A stretch of DNA of 64,000 nt from Clostridium aminobutyricum (GTDB lineage Bacteria; Bacillota; Clostridia; Peptostreptococcales; Anaerovoracaceae), in NCBI RefSeq assembly GCF_017255415.1, contig NZ_JAFJZZ010000003.1:186001-250000 (forward strand), in the 5' to 3' direction. This document shows, in pieces, positions 36,097 to 47,171 of this stretch (position 1 is the stretch's first letter; each line of letters starts with the position of its first letter). Below the pieces are notes generated by a model. That model was given only the letters and a program-made list of their open reading frames with translations. It made no database searches and had not been told where the DNA came from. The translations under genes were made by a program, and so were the position numbers.

Positions 36097-36528
36097 CTAA
36101 TCTTGAAGATTATTTAAGATCATTTTTAATAAGGATTGTAATTCCTTCATTTGAACATCTGTCAATCCTTGCGATAGTTTCTGATCTACAATCTTTTTAA
36201 AGTCGCCCATTGCATAATAAACAGAGATTTCTTTCTCCGGTATCAGATAGATATTTTTAACTCGCTTATCCGCTGAATCAAATTCGCTCCGGATAAAGCC
36301 CTTGCGCTCCAGCCGGTTCAAAATTCCAATGACAGTAGGATGTGTTACATCAAAATAGTTTTCGATATCTTTTTGAGAGGTCTTTTCCCCTATACGTTCT
36401 CGAAGATACTGAAGAATTCGCCCTTGTGATAATGTCAAATCAAACTGTTTTAAATGTTGATTAGCCATTTTGTCAATGCACTCAGTAATAATTTTTACTA
36501 AAAACCCAATATCTTCATTTTGATGCAT
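36097..36528 (-). CDS. MarR-family regulator, 143 aa
   Basis: A winged-helix repressor: LTLSQGRILQYLRER, TSQKDIENYFDVTHPTVIGILNRLERKGFI and SADKRVKNIYLIPEKE are the HTH and wing. Start MHQNEDIG (36528) has GGGAGGG just upstream; the longer frame has none. The operator at 36551 overlaps its promoter start region, implying autorepression with the efflux gene downstream. Confidence 0.9.
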   Translation of the reverse strand: MHQNEDIGFLVKIITECIDKMANQHLKQFDLTLSQGRILQYLRERIGEKTSQKDIENYFDVTHPTVIGILNRLERKGFIRSEFDSADKRVKNIYLIPEKEISVYYAMGDFKKIVDQKLSQGLTDVQMKELQSLLKMILNNLQD

Positions 36529-36550
36529 GAAAACCCTCCCATTTAAAATA

Positions 36551-36593
36551 TGTAGCATGCTACAATAATACGGATCCTTTCTCAAAAAGTCAA
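36551..36593 (-). promoter_or_regulatory. Promoter and MarR operator of the marR-efflux operon
   Basis: On the minus strand TTGACT (36588-36593) and TATTAT (36565-36570) are 17 bp apart. Directly after the -10 is the perfect 14-bp palindrome TGTAGCATGCTACA (36551-36564), placed to block the start point. Confidence 0.8.
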
Positions 36594-36676
36594 TAACAAA
36601 ATTACTATTTCATGTTTCATGTTCGCGACAAATTAAAAGATGTTTAACTTTATGATAATTGAATAATCAACTAAAT

Positions 36677-36702
36677 GCAGTGAGCATGTTCACTGCTTTT
36701 TT
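36677..36702 (+). terminator. Plus-strand terminator without an evident gene
   Basis: GCAGTGA (36677-36683) pairs with TCACTGC (36690-36696), followed by a T-run. No plus-strand gene precedes it: the upstream DNA is the divergent marR promoter region. It could end a short RNA. Confidence 0.6.
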
Positions 36703-36720
36703 CTTCATAAAGAGAACTAC

Positions 36721-36927
36721 TTGAAGAATAGTGTGGAATTTACTAACTGGGTCAATTCTTTTTCAGCTGATGAATTATTTAAACAGGATATGCGAAAATG
36801 GGCTTCATCGACGCCTTCTAAATGGCCCATATGGAAATGGGTTCATATCAATACGATTGCCCCGTTTAAATCATTTAGAAGTAAAATTAGAAAGTGGAAA
36901 AAAGCAAATCATCAACGAGAGTTTTAG
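36721..36927 (+). CDS. Doubtful small ORF, 68 aa
   Basis: A basic, Trp-rich frame (WPIWKWVHIN, then SFRSKIRKWKK) starts at TTG with only a weak AAAGAGA upstream. It has no recognised domain and sits between two stem-loops. It may be a small basic peptide or a fragment of a lost gene. Confidence 0.25.
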   Translation: MKNSVEFTNWVNSFSADELFKQDMRKWASSTPSKWPIWKWVHINTIAPFKSFRSKIRKWKKANHQREF

Positions 36928-36960
36928 GTAAGGGCTTCCCCGTGAGTAGCTCTACAAAAT

Positions 36961-36984
36961 AAGGAGCTGCAATTGCAGCCCCTT
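36961..36984 (-). terminator. Terminator candidate of katG
   Basis: AAGGAGCTGC and GCAGCCCCTT form a near-perfect stem about an AATT loop. On the minus strand it is followed by ATTTTG, about 30 bases after the katG stop. Confidence 0.5.
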
Positions 36985-37015
36985 CATAAAAATATTTTTA
37001 TCTTGTAATGATCTA

Positions 37016-39250
<2,235 letters not shown>

Positions 39251-39277
39251 TTAGTTATAAAATATCTTAATATATTG

Positions 39278-39697
39278 CTATTTATATACTAGGCATTTTG
39301 AGCAAACACCCTTGAAGTACACGTCCCTGTCAACAATTTTAAAACCGTTCAGTTCTTCTGTCGTAAGTAAATCAAGATCTATATGAAAGTCGAAGATTGC
39401 GCCGCAGTGGACACACTTAAAATGTCCATGGGGTTCCGTATTGATATCGTAACGGGTTTCGTTATCCTCTACAGCTATTGCCCTGACCAATCCGGCTTCT
39501 AGCAGGATATGTAATGTATTATAGATGGTTGTTTTAGATAAAGTAGGGATTACTTTACTTAAATCACTATAAATCTGATCAACTGTCGGATGATTGGGAT
39601 TTTTACACAAAAACTCCAGAACCTTCGATCGGCAGTGTGAAAGCCTTATATTTTTATTTTTGAGTTCATGAGATAAGAATTCATAAGATTGTTTCAT
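39278..39697 (-). CDS. perR: PerR-type peroxide-sensing Fur-family repressor, 139 aa
   Basis: A Fur-family winged helix (TLSKTTIYNTLHILLEAGLVRAI, in pieces) is followed by the metal domain with HGHFKCVHCGAIFDF and CSKC near the end. The two CxxC pairs make the structural zinc site. Regulatory residues fit PerR: His in the N-terminal half, NETRYDINTEPHGHFKC and an Asp in the last third. Neighbouring katG and the inverted repeat at 39755 support peroxide-responsive repression rather than iron control. The operon order is perR-katG. Confidence 0.88.
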   Translation of the reverse strand: MKQSYEFLSHELKNKNIRLSHCRSKVLEFLCKNPNHPTVDQIYSDLSKVIPTLSKTTIYNTLHILLEAGLVRAIAVEDNETRYDINTEPHGHFKCVHCGAIFDFHIDLDLLTTEELNGFKIVDRDVYFKGVCSKCLVYK

Positions 39698-39754
39698 TTT
39701 GACTCGCTCCCGGCCTTAAATTCCTAGGATATAAATAGAACCTGAGTAATGCAC

Positions 39755-39777
39755 AAAATTGTAATCATTACAATTTT
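39755..39777 (-). promoter_or_regulatory. PerR/Fur box before perR
   Basis: A perfect palindrome with 11-bp arms about a single central C (core TTGTAATCATTACAA), matching the 7-1-7 PerR box layout. It lies about 60 bases upstream of the perR start, so autorepression and co-control of katG are expected. Confidence 0.85.
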
Positions 39778-40028
39778 ATTATAGGCTTAAATGCAATGGA
39801 TTACAATAAAAAAATAAGAAAATTCAGAACCTATTTTAAAAGGAAGATATTCAGGAGTGATTAGCCACTGGAACATGATCTCTGAGAAAAATTTATCTGC
39901 TTGAAAACACTCTAAAATCATTTTATCCGCTCCTATTTTGCTGTATAATTGAATGATTGAAGCGGACGAATTTCGCTGTATAATAATTCTTCTAAGTGAG
40001 ACTAGTTCAGAATTGCGGGAGGATACAG

Positions 40029-41198
40029 ATGATTCTTTTCAACATCAACATGGCGACAATTTTAGTCGTTCTCATTCTAGGCCATCTTTTAACAGGTGCA
40101 CTCATTATTGCTTATATGGGAAAGCAGGACAGGAGCAAAGCAGTCAATACGTTTTTAATCGCAAAATTACTGCAGCCAATGGGGTGGGTTATAATTGGAC
40201 TGAGGGGTGCTATACCCAGTTTGTTTTTCGTAGCTGTCGGCAATTCAATTTTGTTTGTCGGTGCAGCTTTGGAGCTGATTGCCTTTATGATGTTAAAAAA
40301 TAATTATACCGAAACGGTAAAACGGGCATACACCGCCTTGCTTATTTGTTGTATCCTTGTATTTATTGCGGCGACAGCATATGGCTTTCCGGAGAACGTC
40401 AGAATCACCTTTACATCCTCCATCACAGCAATATTGATGGTATTTCCTGTGTATACGCTTTTTATAGACAAGAAAGCTTCCAGACTGCAGAGAACCATTG
40501 CTGTTCTTTACAGCATTATAATAGTATTTTTGCTTTTCAGGGCAGTTGCGGCTCTAACGATAAATATAGGTATGAATTTGTCATCCACAAACGTTGTTAA
40601 TACCTGGCTATTTTTGCTGCTCTACATCGCGATGCTTGCAGGAAGTACCGGATTCATCCTCTTAGATAAGGAAAAGCAGGATTTCGAGCTATTGAAAGCT
40701 GCGTCATTGGACGGATTGACCAATCTATTAAACCGAAAAACCTTCATATTACGGTCAAGAGCGTTGATTTCATTGTGTGTAAGAAAACAGGAACAAATCT
40801 CATTCTTGTTGATTGACATTGATGACTTTAAAAAAATCAATGATATGTACGGACACTTTATAGGGGATGCCGTATTACAGGATTTTGCCAATACCCTCAG
40901 AAAACAATTGAGGGATTACGATTTATTCGGCCGGTATGGCGGAGAAGAGTTTGCCATATTGCTCCCCGAAGCAGATGAGAAGAACGTCAAAGAGGTTGCA
41001 GAACGGCTAAGATCGACGATAGAAAATTCGTCCGTTGACATCGACCTCGAAATAAAGTACACAATCAGCGTAGGCTTTTGCAGCATCACTCCGAAGCGGG
41101 AAACAACGATAGATATGCTCTATAAAATTTGTGATCAGGCCCTTTATACGGCAAAAGCCCACGGGAAAAATTGCTGCAGAAACGCGGCAGAGGTATGA
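40029..41198 (+). CDS. Membrane diguanylate cyclase (GGDEF), 389 aa
   Basis: The N-terminal 200 residues form about six or seven membrane helices. The C-terminal domain makes cyclic di-GMP from two GTP: the signature is GGEEF (RYGGEEFAILLPEAD). An RxxD inhibitory site (RDYD) sits exactly five residues before it, so product feedback is expected. DGLTNLLNRKTF starts the domain. Start ATG 40029 follows GGGAGGA; the frame continues 11 codons upstream without a site. Its stop overlaps the next gene by 4 bases. Confidence 0.92.
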   Translation: MILFNINMATILVVLILGHLLTGALIIAYMGKQDRSKAVNTFLIAKLLQPMGWVIIGLRGAIPSLFFVAVGNSILFVGAALELIAFMMLKNNYTETVKRAYTALLICCILVFIAATAYGFPENVRITFTSSITAILMVFPVYTLFIDKKASRLQRTIAVLYSIIIVFLLFRAVAALTINIGMNLSSTNVVNTWLFLLLYIAMLAGSTGFILLDKEKQDFELLKAASLDGLTNLLNRKTFILRSRALISLCVRKQEQISFLLIDIDDFKKINDMYGHFIGDAVLQDFANTLRKQLRDYDLFGRYGGEEFAILLPEADEKNVKEVAERLRSTIENSSVDIDLEIKYTISVGFCSITPKRETTIDMLYKICDQALYTAKAHGKNCCRNAAEV

Positions 41199-41815
41199 AT
41201 AAAGTGAAGACATTAACTAGAGAATTTTATAATAGAGACTCCGTAATCGTTGCAAAAGAACTGTTGGGAAAGATACTTGTACATGAAATAGACGGACAAA
41301 AAATTGCTGCGAAAATTGTAGAAACAGAAGCTTATATGGGTATTGAAGATAAAGCCGCACATTCCTATGGCGGAAGAAGAACGCCAAGAGTTGAGGTGAT
41401 GTACGGAGGTCCAGGCTTTTCCTATGTATTTCTTATTTACGGTATGTACTATTGCTTTAATATTGTTACCAGAGAAGCGGGAACGCCTCAAGCTGTTTTG
41501 ATCAGAGCGGTTGAACCAATGGAAGGAGTTGATGCAATGGCTCAAAACAGATTTAAAAAAGCCTATAATCAACTAAGCAAGAGCCAGATAAAAGGGTTAA
41601 CGAATGGACCGGGGAAACTATGCAGAGCACTTTTAATTGATAAAAGTTTAAATGGAGAAGATTTATGCGGCAGTAAACTATATGTTGAAGAAGGACAAGA
41701 GGATAAAGGTACGATCGTATCTTCTAAACGGGTGGGGATTGATTACGCAGAGGAAGCTAAAGATTATCTTTGGCGGTTTTATATAAAAGATAACAACTAT
41801 GTGTCTATAAAATAG
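41195..41815 (+). CDS. 3-methyladenine DNA glycosylase (AAG/MPG family), 206 aa
   Basis: This base-excision repair enzyme removes alkylated purines. Typical features are FYNRDSVIVAKELLGKILVHE, the catalytic region IVETEAYMGIEDKAAHSYGGRRTPR (Glu and the intercalating Tyr), MYGGPGFSYVFLIYGMYYCFNIVT, and LTNGPGKLCRAL. ATG 41195 overlaps the diguanylate cyclase stop (ATGA), so the two are translationally coupled, though the functions are unrelated. Confidence 0.92.
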   Translation: MNKVKTLTREFYNRDSVIVAKELLGKILVHEIDGQKIAAKIVETEAYMGIEDKAAHSYGGRRTPRVEVMYGGPGFSYVFLIYGMYYCFNIVTREAGTPQAVLIRAVEPMEGVDAMAQNRFKKAYNQLSKSQIKGLTNGPGKLCRALLIDKSLNGEDLCGSKLYVEEGQEDKGTIVSSKRVGIDYAEEAKDYLWRFYIKDNNYVSIK

Positions 41816-41900
41816 TTCCATCGGTGTCGTTGCATTGGAAGGCTCTCAGCGAGAATCGTACGCCAAACAGCAGCGGCCAAATAGGAAGAGGAGAGTTAAA

Positions 41901-42548
41901 ATGAAAGTAATAGCGATCAATGGAAGTCCGCGAGAAAATGGAAATACGGCCGTTTTACTTCAGAATGCACTTCGCGGAGCAGAGTCAAACGGTGCCGAAA
42001 CCGAGCTGGTAAATCTTTATGATCTGAATTTTAAAGGTTGTATAAGCTGTTTTGTCTGTAAAAGAAAAGGAAATACGTGCGATGGGATTTGTGCAATGAA
42101 GGACGATCTGACAAAAGTGCTGGAAAACATATTGACTTGTGATGTTCTTCTGCTAGGTTCCCCTATATATTTCGGAAATATTACCGGTGAATTGCGGTCT
42201 TTTCTTGAACGTTTATGTTACCCGAATCTTTCTTATAACGAAGGGAGCAGATCGGTCTTTCATGGAAAGATCGCATCGGGATTTATCTATTCTATGAACG
42301 TTCCGGAGGAGCAAATGAAGCTGTTGAACTACGGAGCTGTGTTTGAGCAGAACAAAAATCTTTTGCAGTTATTCAATGGGAATTCCGAGATTCTTTGCGC
42401 CAATGATACCTATCAGTTTAAAGAGTATTCCCTGTATGAAGCGTCTAGATTCGATGAAGCGCATAAGGCCAAAGTAAAAGCAGAGCAATTTCCGTCGGAC
42501 TGTCAGAGAGCATTTGAAATGGGAGCTCGTCTGACAAGCTGCTCATAA
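41901..42548 (+). CDS. Flavodoxin-fold iron-sulfur flavoprotein-like NAD(P)H reductase, 215 aa
   Basis: The N-terminus is the FMN-binding loop KVIAINGSPRENGNTAVLL. A compact Cys cluster follows (GCISCFVCKRKGNTCDGICAMKDDL), as in Isf-like proteins that bind a [4Fe-4S] cluster. The second flavin loop is LLGSPIYFGNITGELRSFLER. Start ATG 41901 after GAGGAGAG is chosen; the 22 codons upstream have no site and low-quality composition. A likely role is electron transfer or quinone/oxygen reduction in the cytosol. Confidence 0.85.
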   Translation: MKVIAINGSPRENGNTAVLLQNALRGAESNGAETELVNLYDLNFKGCISCFVCKRKGNTCDGICAMKDDLTKVLENILTCDVLLLGSPIYFGNITGELRSFLERLCYPNLSYNEGSRSVFHGKIASGFIYSMNVPEEQMKLLNYGAVFEQNKNLLQLFNGNSEILCANDTYQFKEYSLYEASRFDEAHKAKVKAEQFPSDCQRAFEMGARLTSCS

Positions 42549-42673
42549 TATAGACAGGATCAAAAAGAAAAAATAATCTGGAAGTTTTGATTATTATAAT
42601 ATAATATGAGGGTAATAATAACAAATATTTGTATTTGAAGATATTTTAAATAAAACAGAAGAGGAGAAATGGT

Positions 42674-43159
42674 ATGGAATTATTGGAATTAGCCCTTTCT
42701 ATGGAGAATGATTTAAAAGAGTTTTATCAGAAACAAGCCAAATTGAATGAAGGAAACCGTTTGAAAGCAGCCTTTATACTTTTGGCAAAAGAAGAAGAGA
42801 AGCATGCTGAGATTATAAAAAGCTATAGCAAGGATATTATATTGCCTTTACCTGACAGTCATATTATAGCGGATATTCAAACTATTTTTAACGAAATGAA
42901 GGATTTCAGGGTCGAAATAAAAGAGCTTCCCGATCAGCTGGATGTATACAGAATGGCGCTGGAAAAAGAAGAGCAAAGCGTAAAATTCTATCAGGATCTG
43001 CACGACAAGGCTTCGGAAGAGCAGTCGAAGACAGTCTTTGGATATTTGATAGAGCAAGAGAAAAAGCATTGTATCATAGTGGAAGAATTGATTAAAATGG
43101 CAAGCAGACCGGAAGAATGGATTGAATCTGCCGAATTCGGATTAAGAGAAGAATATTAA
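42674..43159 (+). CDS. Ferritin-like/rubrerythrin-type di-iron domain protein, 161 aa
   Basis: A four-helix bundle is predicted, with two ExxH-type half motifs: EEEKHAE near residues 36-42 and EQEKKHCIIVEE near 128-139. Additional Glu residues lie in helix 1 (SMENDLKEFY) and helix 3 (ALEKEEQSVKFY). No rubredoxin domain is attached. The carboxylates suit a di-iron site for peroxide reduction or iron handling. RBS GAGGAG precedes ATG. Confidence 0.82.
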   Translation: MELLELALSMENDLKEFYQKQAKLNEGNRLKAAFILLAKEEEKHAEIIKSYSKDIILPLPDSHIIADIQTIFNEMKDFRVEIKELPDQLDVYRMALEKEEQSVKFYQDLHDKASEEQSKTVFGYLIEQEKKHCIIVEELIKMASRPEEWIESAEFGLREEY

Positions 43160-43237
43160 TAATACCCCTATTGTACTCCCAACATGAATGCCAAAGATAG
43201 GTATAATACGCATTGTATAAAGATAGGAGGGATTGTT

Positions 43238-44920
43238 ATGTTCAATTTATTGATTGGCGGAGCAGCCGGTCAAGGAATCGAAACAATGGCATCGGTGCTG
43301 CAAAAGTTCCTAAAAGATTCCGGGCTTTATGTGTTTACGACACGCGATATTATGTCAAGGATAAGGGGAGGGCACAATTTTACATTGCTTCGAATCGATG
43401 TCAAGCCTGTTTTTTCACATAGTACGAACATCGATGGAATTATTGCTTTTGATAAAGACACTGTTATGCTGCACAAGGAACAATTGAAAGAATCCGGGTT
43501 TATTCTTTGTGACAGCCAATGGGAACTGGATGATAAAAGATGCATATCCCTGGATATGACCGCGTTATCAAAAAAACTTGGTAATTCCCGTGTCATCGGA
43601 AGCATTGCAACAGGAACTGTACTAAAACTTTTTGGACGAACTCCGGTGAACATCGATGAAACATTGAAAAAATACATAAATGAACCGTATAGGGAGATGA
43701 ATAAGGCGGCGTTGCTGCAAGGGTATGAACTCGTGGATGCGCGTTATAGTCTTCCGGAAAGCAATCCGCAGGAGAGGATCATCATCTCCGGGAATCAGGC
43801 TGTGGCCTATGGCGCCATTGCGGCGGGTATACGCTTTTACAGTGCCTATCCTATGTCTCCGTCCACCACGATCCTAGAATATCTCGCTTCAAAATCAGAA
43901 GAAGCCAATATTGTCGTCGAACAGGCTGAAGATGAAATTGCAGCAATCAATATGGCTATTGGCGCTTCATTTGCAGGAGTGCCGTCCATGACCGGAACCT
44001 CCGGTGGGGGCTTCTGTCTCAAGGTAGAAGCTTTAGGGTTATCGGGCATGGCTGAAATCCCCATTGTTGTTGCAGATATTCAGCGACCCGGACCTTCCAC
44101 AGGATTTCCTACCCGTACGGAACAGAGTGATCTAAAATTTGTTATATCTGCTTCTCATGGGGAGTTCCCCAGAATGGTTATCGCTTTGCGAAATCATCAG
44201 GATGCGTTTTACCAGACAGCACGCGCATTTTATCTGGCAAGAAAATATCAGATTCCGGTGATCCTGTTAAGTGACCAGTACTTAGCAGACACTTCAGCCA
44301 CCATAGAACCGTATGACTTAACCAATCTAACCGCAACAATCAATATGGATATGGATACGGATATGGGTATGGACGAAGGGGAATATCTTCGCTACCGCTT
44401 GACAGAAGACGGCATTTCGCCGCTTCTAATCCCGGGACAATCAAGAAATTTTGTAGAATCGGATAGCGATGAACATGATGAAGCCGGGCACATTACCGAA
44501 GACGCAGAAATTCGGAATCGAATGATGGAAAAACGTCTTGGTAAATTAATTAAATTAAAGGAAGAGTTGATGGAACCGGAATTTTTCGGAGAAGAATTGT
44601 TTGACATACTTTTCTTGGGATGGGGGTCCACCTACGGACCGATCATGGAGGCAGTACGGACATTGAATCAGGAATCCTCGAAGAAATACGCGGCCTTGAT
44701 CTTCGGAGATGTCTATCCGTTGCCCGAGAGACTTCTCAAGGAAAAAGCGCAGCAAGCAGATCATATCATTAATATCGAGCAGAATGCTACCGGACAGCTT
44801 GCGGAATTGATCAGGGAAAAGACCGGCATCGAATGTTCCGGCAGTATTTTGAAGTATGATGGACGGCAATTATCTGGTGACGAGATTGTAGACCGTATTC
44901 GGAAGGGGGAAAGAGAATGA
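43238..44920 (+). CDS. 2-oxoacid:acceptor oxidoreductase, fused gamma-alpha subunit, 560 aa
   Basis: This is part of a CoA-acylating, ferredoxin-reducing enzyme of the KorA/VorA type. The N-terminal 180 residues are the gamma domain (NLLIGGAAGQGIETMASVL, MSRIRGGHNF). The alpha domain follows (GNQAVAYGAIAAGIRFYSAYPMSPSTTILEYLA, then SGGGFCLKVEALG, and GPSTGFPTRTEQSDL). A variable acidic Met/Asp stretch (NMDMDTDMGMDEG) links to the C-terminal part. Start ATG 43238 follows TAGGAGGG. The beta subunit gene overlaps by 4 bases. No delta ferredoxin subunit gene is nearby, as in two-subunit KGOR enzymes. Confidence 0.92.
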   Translation: MFNLLIGGAAGQGIETMASVLQKFLKDSGLYVFTTRDIMSRIRGGHNFTLLRIDVKPVFSHSTNIDGIIAFDKDTVMLHKEQLKESGFILCDSQWELDDKRCISLDMTALSKKLGNSRVIGSIATGTVLKLFGRTPVNIDETLKKYINEPYREMNKAALLQGYELVDARYSLPESNPQERIIISGNQAVAYGAIAAGIRFYSAYPMSPSTTILEYLASKSEEANIVVEQAEDEIAAINMAIGASFAGVPSMTGTSGGGFCLKVEALGLSGMAEIPIVVADIQRPGPSTGFPTRTEQSDLKFVISASHGEFPRMVIALRNHQDAFYQTARAFYLARKYQIPVILLSDQYLADTSATIEPYDLTNLTATINMDMDTDMGMDEGEYLRYRLTEDGISPLLIPGQSRNFVESDSDEHDEAGHITEDAEIRNRMMEKRLGKLIKLKEELMEPEFFGEELFDILFLGWGSTYGPIMEAVRTLNQESSKKYAALIFGDVYPLPERLLKEKAQQADHIINIEQNATGQLAELIREKTGIECSGSILKYDGRQLSGDEIVDRIRKGERE

Positions 44921-45762
44921 ACCATTTTTCAACCTATGAAACGGCTTGGTGCCCAGGCTGCGGGAATTTTAGCATATTGGATTGTTTAAAAACTGCACTG
45001 GAGGAACTGGGGAAGGATCCTTATGAAGTTCTTATGGTTGCGGGTATCGGACAAGCTGCAAAGCTGCCTCAATACATCCGTGCCAATTCTTTCTGCGGTC
45101 TCCATGGAAGGGCGCTGCCTGCGGCAGTTGGTGCGAAAATAGCGAATGAAAAGCTGACCGTTATCGTCAACACCGGTGATGGAGATTCGTACGGAGAGGG
45201 TGGCAATCATTTTATCCATAACATCAGACGAAATGTGGATATCACCCATTTTGTTCATGACAATCAGGTTTATGGACTGACAAAAGGTCAGGCATCTCCG
45301 ACTTCTTTGGAAGGAATGGTTACAGATGTTCAGGCACAGGGCAATGCAAATGAACCGCTCAATCCGGTATTACTGGCTATTGCTTGTGGTGCGGGATTTG
45401 TTGCCAGAGCTTTCAGCGGACACAAAGAGCATCTTGTTTCCGTTATGAAACAGGCGATTGAGTATGAGGGGTATGCGTTAGTGGACATCCTTCAACCCTG
45501 TATCAGCTTTAATAAATTAAATACGTTTGGTTTCTATAGTCAGCGTGTATATGAACTGGGCTCGGATTATGATTATACCAGTAAAGCGGATGCCTTGATG
45601 AAGGCGATGGAGTTTGGTGATAAGATACCGATCGGCATTATCTACAGAGAAGAAAAAAACACGTTCCATCAAAAAAATCAAGTGTTAAAGGACGGAGTGC
45701 CCCTCATTGATAGGGAAAAAAATCCGGATGTGATACAAGCGATCATAAAAGATCTAGTTTAA
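44917..45762 (+). CDS. 2-oxoacid:acceptor oxidoreductase beta subunit (TPP-binding), 281 aa
   Basis: This subunit holds thiamine diphosphate and one [4Fe-4S] cluster. TAWCPGCGNFSILDCL gives two cluster cysteines, and GLHGRALPAAVGAKIAN and GDGDSYGEGGNHFIH (the TPP and Mg motif) are intact. DNQVYGLTKGQASPTS follows as usual, and the last Cys ligand is in ILQPCISF. It pairs with the fused gamma-alpha subunit; the complex oxidatively decarboxylates a 2-oxo acid to acyl-CoA, giving reduced ferredoxin. Substrate range is not readable from sequence. Confidence 0.93.
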   Translation: MNHFSTYETAWCPGCGNFSILDCLKTALEELGKDPYEVLMVAGIGQAAKLPQYIRANSFCGLHGRALPAAVGAKIANEKLTVIVNTGDGDSYGEGGNHFIHNIRRNVDITHFVHDNQVYGLTKGQASPTSLEGMVTDVQAQGNANEPLNPVLLAIACGAGFVARAFSGHKEHLVSVMKQAIEYEGYALVDILQPCISFNKLNTFGFYSQRVYELGSDYDYTSKADALMKAMEFGDKIPIGIIYREEKNTFHQKNQVLKDGVPLIDREKNPDVIQAIIKDLV

Positions 45763-45786
45763 AATAATGGTAATAAGGGTTCAGTC

Positions 45787-46383
45787 ATGATTCAAAAGAT
45801 AAATCATAATAAAACGGCAGTGGTTATACTGCACGAAATCTATGGAGTGAATCCGTTTATGGAGGAGGTTTGTTCAGCGTATCATAGGCAGGGATTGGAT
45901 GTGTTTTGCCCCGATCTGTTATCGCGAAAATACTTCCTCTATTCGGAAGCTGAAGAAGCCTATCGATTCTTTATAGATAAAGTAGGCTTCGATATTTATA
46001 GGGAAGTTGAACGAATGGCCGCACAGTTAAAACGGAACTACGAGAAAGTCTTTATCATCGGGTTCAGCGCGGGCGCAACTATTGCTTGGCGCTGCTGTGA
46101 AAAGGCGAAGGTTGAAGGAATTATCTGTCACTATGGCTCTCGCATACGTGATTATTTAGGGGTACAACCCGCTTGTCCGGTTCTTTTATTGTTTGCCGAA
46201 AAAGATTCGTTTGATGTCGACAGCACCATAGAACAGCTTCGTGAAAAACCAGATGTGCAACTGCATAAATTAAACGCAAGACATGGGTTTATGGATTCTT
46301 ATTCTCAACATTTTGATAGGGAGCAAGCGGAGCAGTCGAAAGCATATATCCGTGAGTTCTTTCAAAGCATCAGTGAACGCTAG
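45787..46383 (+). CDS. Dienelactone hydrolase-family alpha/beta hydrolase, 198 aa
   Basis: An alpha/beta hydrolase fold: VVILHEIYGVNPFMEEVC at the start, nucleophile elbow GFSAGAT (Ser in place of the Cys of true dienelactone hydrolase), LLLFAEKDSFD supplying the acid, and His in NARHGFMDSY. Catalytic residues are complete, so an esterase or lactonase activity is plausible. It lies 24 bases after the oxidoreductase beta gene and may share its transcript. Confidence 0.82.
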   Translation: MIQKINHNKTAVVILHEIYGVNPFMEEVCSAYHRQGLDVFCPDLLSRKYFLYSEAEEAYRFFIDKVGFDIYREVERMAAQLKRNYEKVFIIGFSAGATIAWRCCEKAKVEGIICHYGSRIRDYLGVQPACPVLLLFAEKDSFDVDSTIEQLREKPDVQLHKLNARHGFMDSYSQHFDREQAEQSKAYIREFFQSISER

Positions 46384-46449
46384 GACGCTTCAAGAACTTT
46401 TATTTTTGATGACTCATTCAAGCTGCGAAGCAGGGACAAAAGAACATAG

Positions 46450-46478
46450 TTGACAATAAATGAATAATCGTTTATTAT
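46450..46478 (+). promoter_or_regulatory. Promoter with imperfect dyad before the tetR-lon pair
   Basis: TTGACA (46450-46455) and TATTAT (46473-46478), spacer 17 bp. An imperfect palindrome (AATGAATAATCGTTTATT, 46460-46477) fills the spacer and could be the TetR operator. Confidence 0.6.
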
Positions 46479-46500
46479 AAAAGTACATTGAGGTGATTGC

Positions 46501-47067
46501 ATGAGAAAGAAAGATGATGAGAAAAAAAGGCATATTAAAGAAGCGGTAGTAAGATTGATCTTAGAAGAAGGCTTTCATGGTACTTCCATTTCAAAAATAG
46601 CTAAGATGGCCATGGTATCACCGGCAACCGTCTACATCTATTATGAAAACAAAGAAATTATGCTGCAGGATATTTATCATGAATATTCAGAAGAAATCTT
46701 TGATTACATCTTAGACAGGGTTGGTTGGGAGATGGCGGGAGAGCAGCTGATTGAAATCATTATCAGAAGCTACTATGACTACATTTGGGAGAATAAAGAA
46801 ATCTTCAGCTTTGTTGAACAATTCTCCAATTGTCCTTCATTAGTAGGCAGGTGCGCAGGCATAAAAGGCATATGCAATGTCAATGAACTGTTGTCAGAAT
46901 TGAAGCAAAAGCGAGTGCTCAAAAACTATAGCAATGATAACTTACTGGCAATCATGTTTTACCCAATTAAGGCAATCGCACTGGATAGCCGCAAAAGCGA
47001 AGCAGAACGTGCTGCGCTGCTGGAGGAAATGATTAAGATCATACAAGATGCGTTGCTCATACAATAA
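46501..47067 (+). CDS. TetR/AcrR-family regulator, 188 aa
   Basis: The N-terminal HTH is standard: HIKEAVVRLILEEGFHGTSIS, then KIAKMAMVSPATVYIYYENKEIML. The C-terminal domain has a TetR_C-like helical pattern. A GAGGTGA site precedes ATG. Together with the dyad promoter upstream it is probably autoregulated. lon follows 104 bases downstream on the same strand, so the regulator may also set lon levels. Confidence 0.9.
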   Translation: MRKKDDEKKRHIKEAVVRLILEEGFHGTSISKIAKMAMVSPATVYIYYENKEIMLQDIYHEYSEEIFDYILDRVGWEMAGEQLIEIIIRSYYDYIWENKEIFSFVEQFSNCPSLVGRCAGIKGICNVNELLSELKQKRVLKNYSNDNLLAIMFYPIKAIALDSRKSEAERAALLEEMIKIIQDALLIQ

Positions 47068-47171
47068 ATTTTAGGCGGAATCATTTTGTGCAAATAATTT
47101 GCATAGAGGAATTCCGTAAAAAATTACCCTTTATTAAACGAACATTCATTTATGGCAGAAAGGAGCACATG

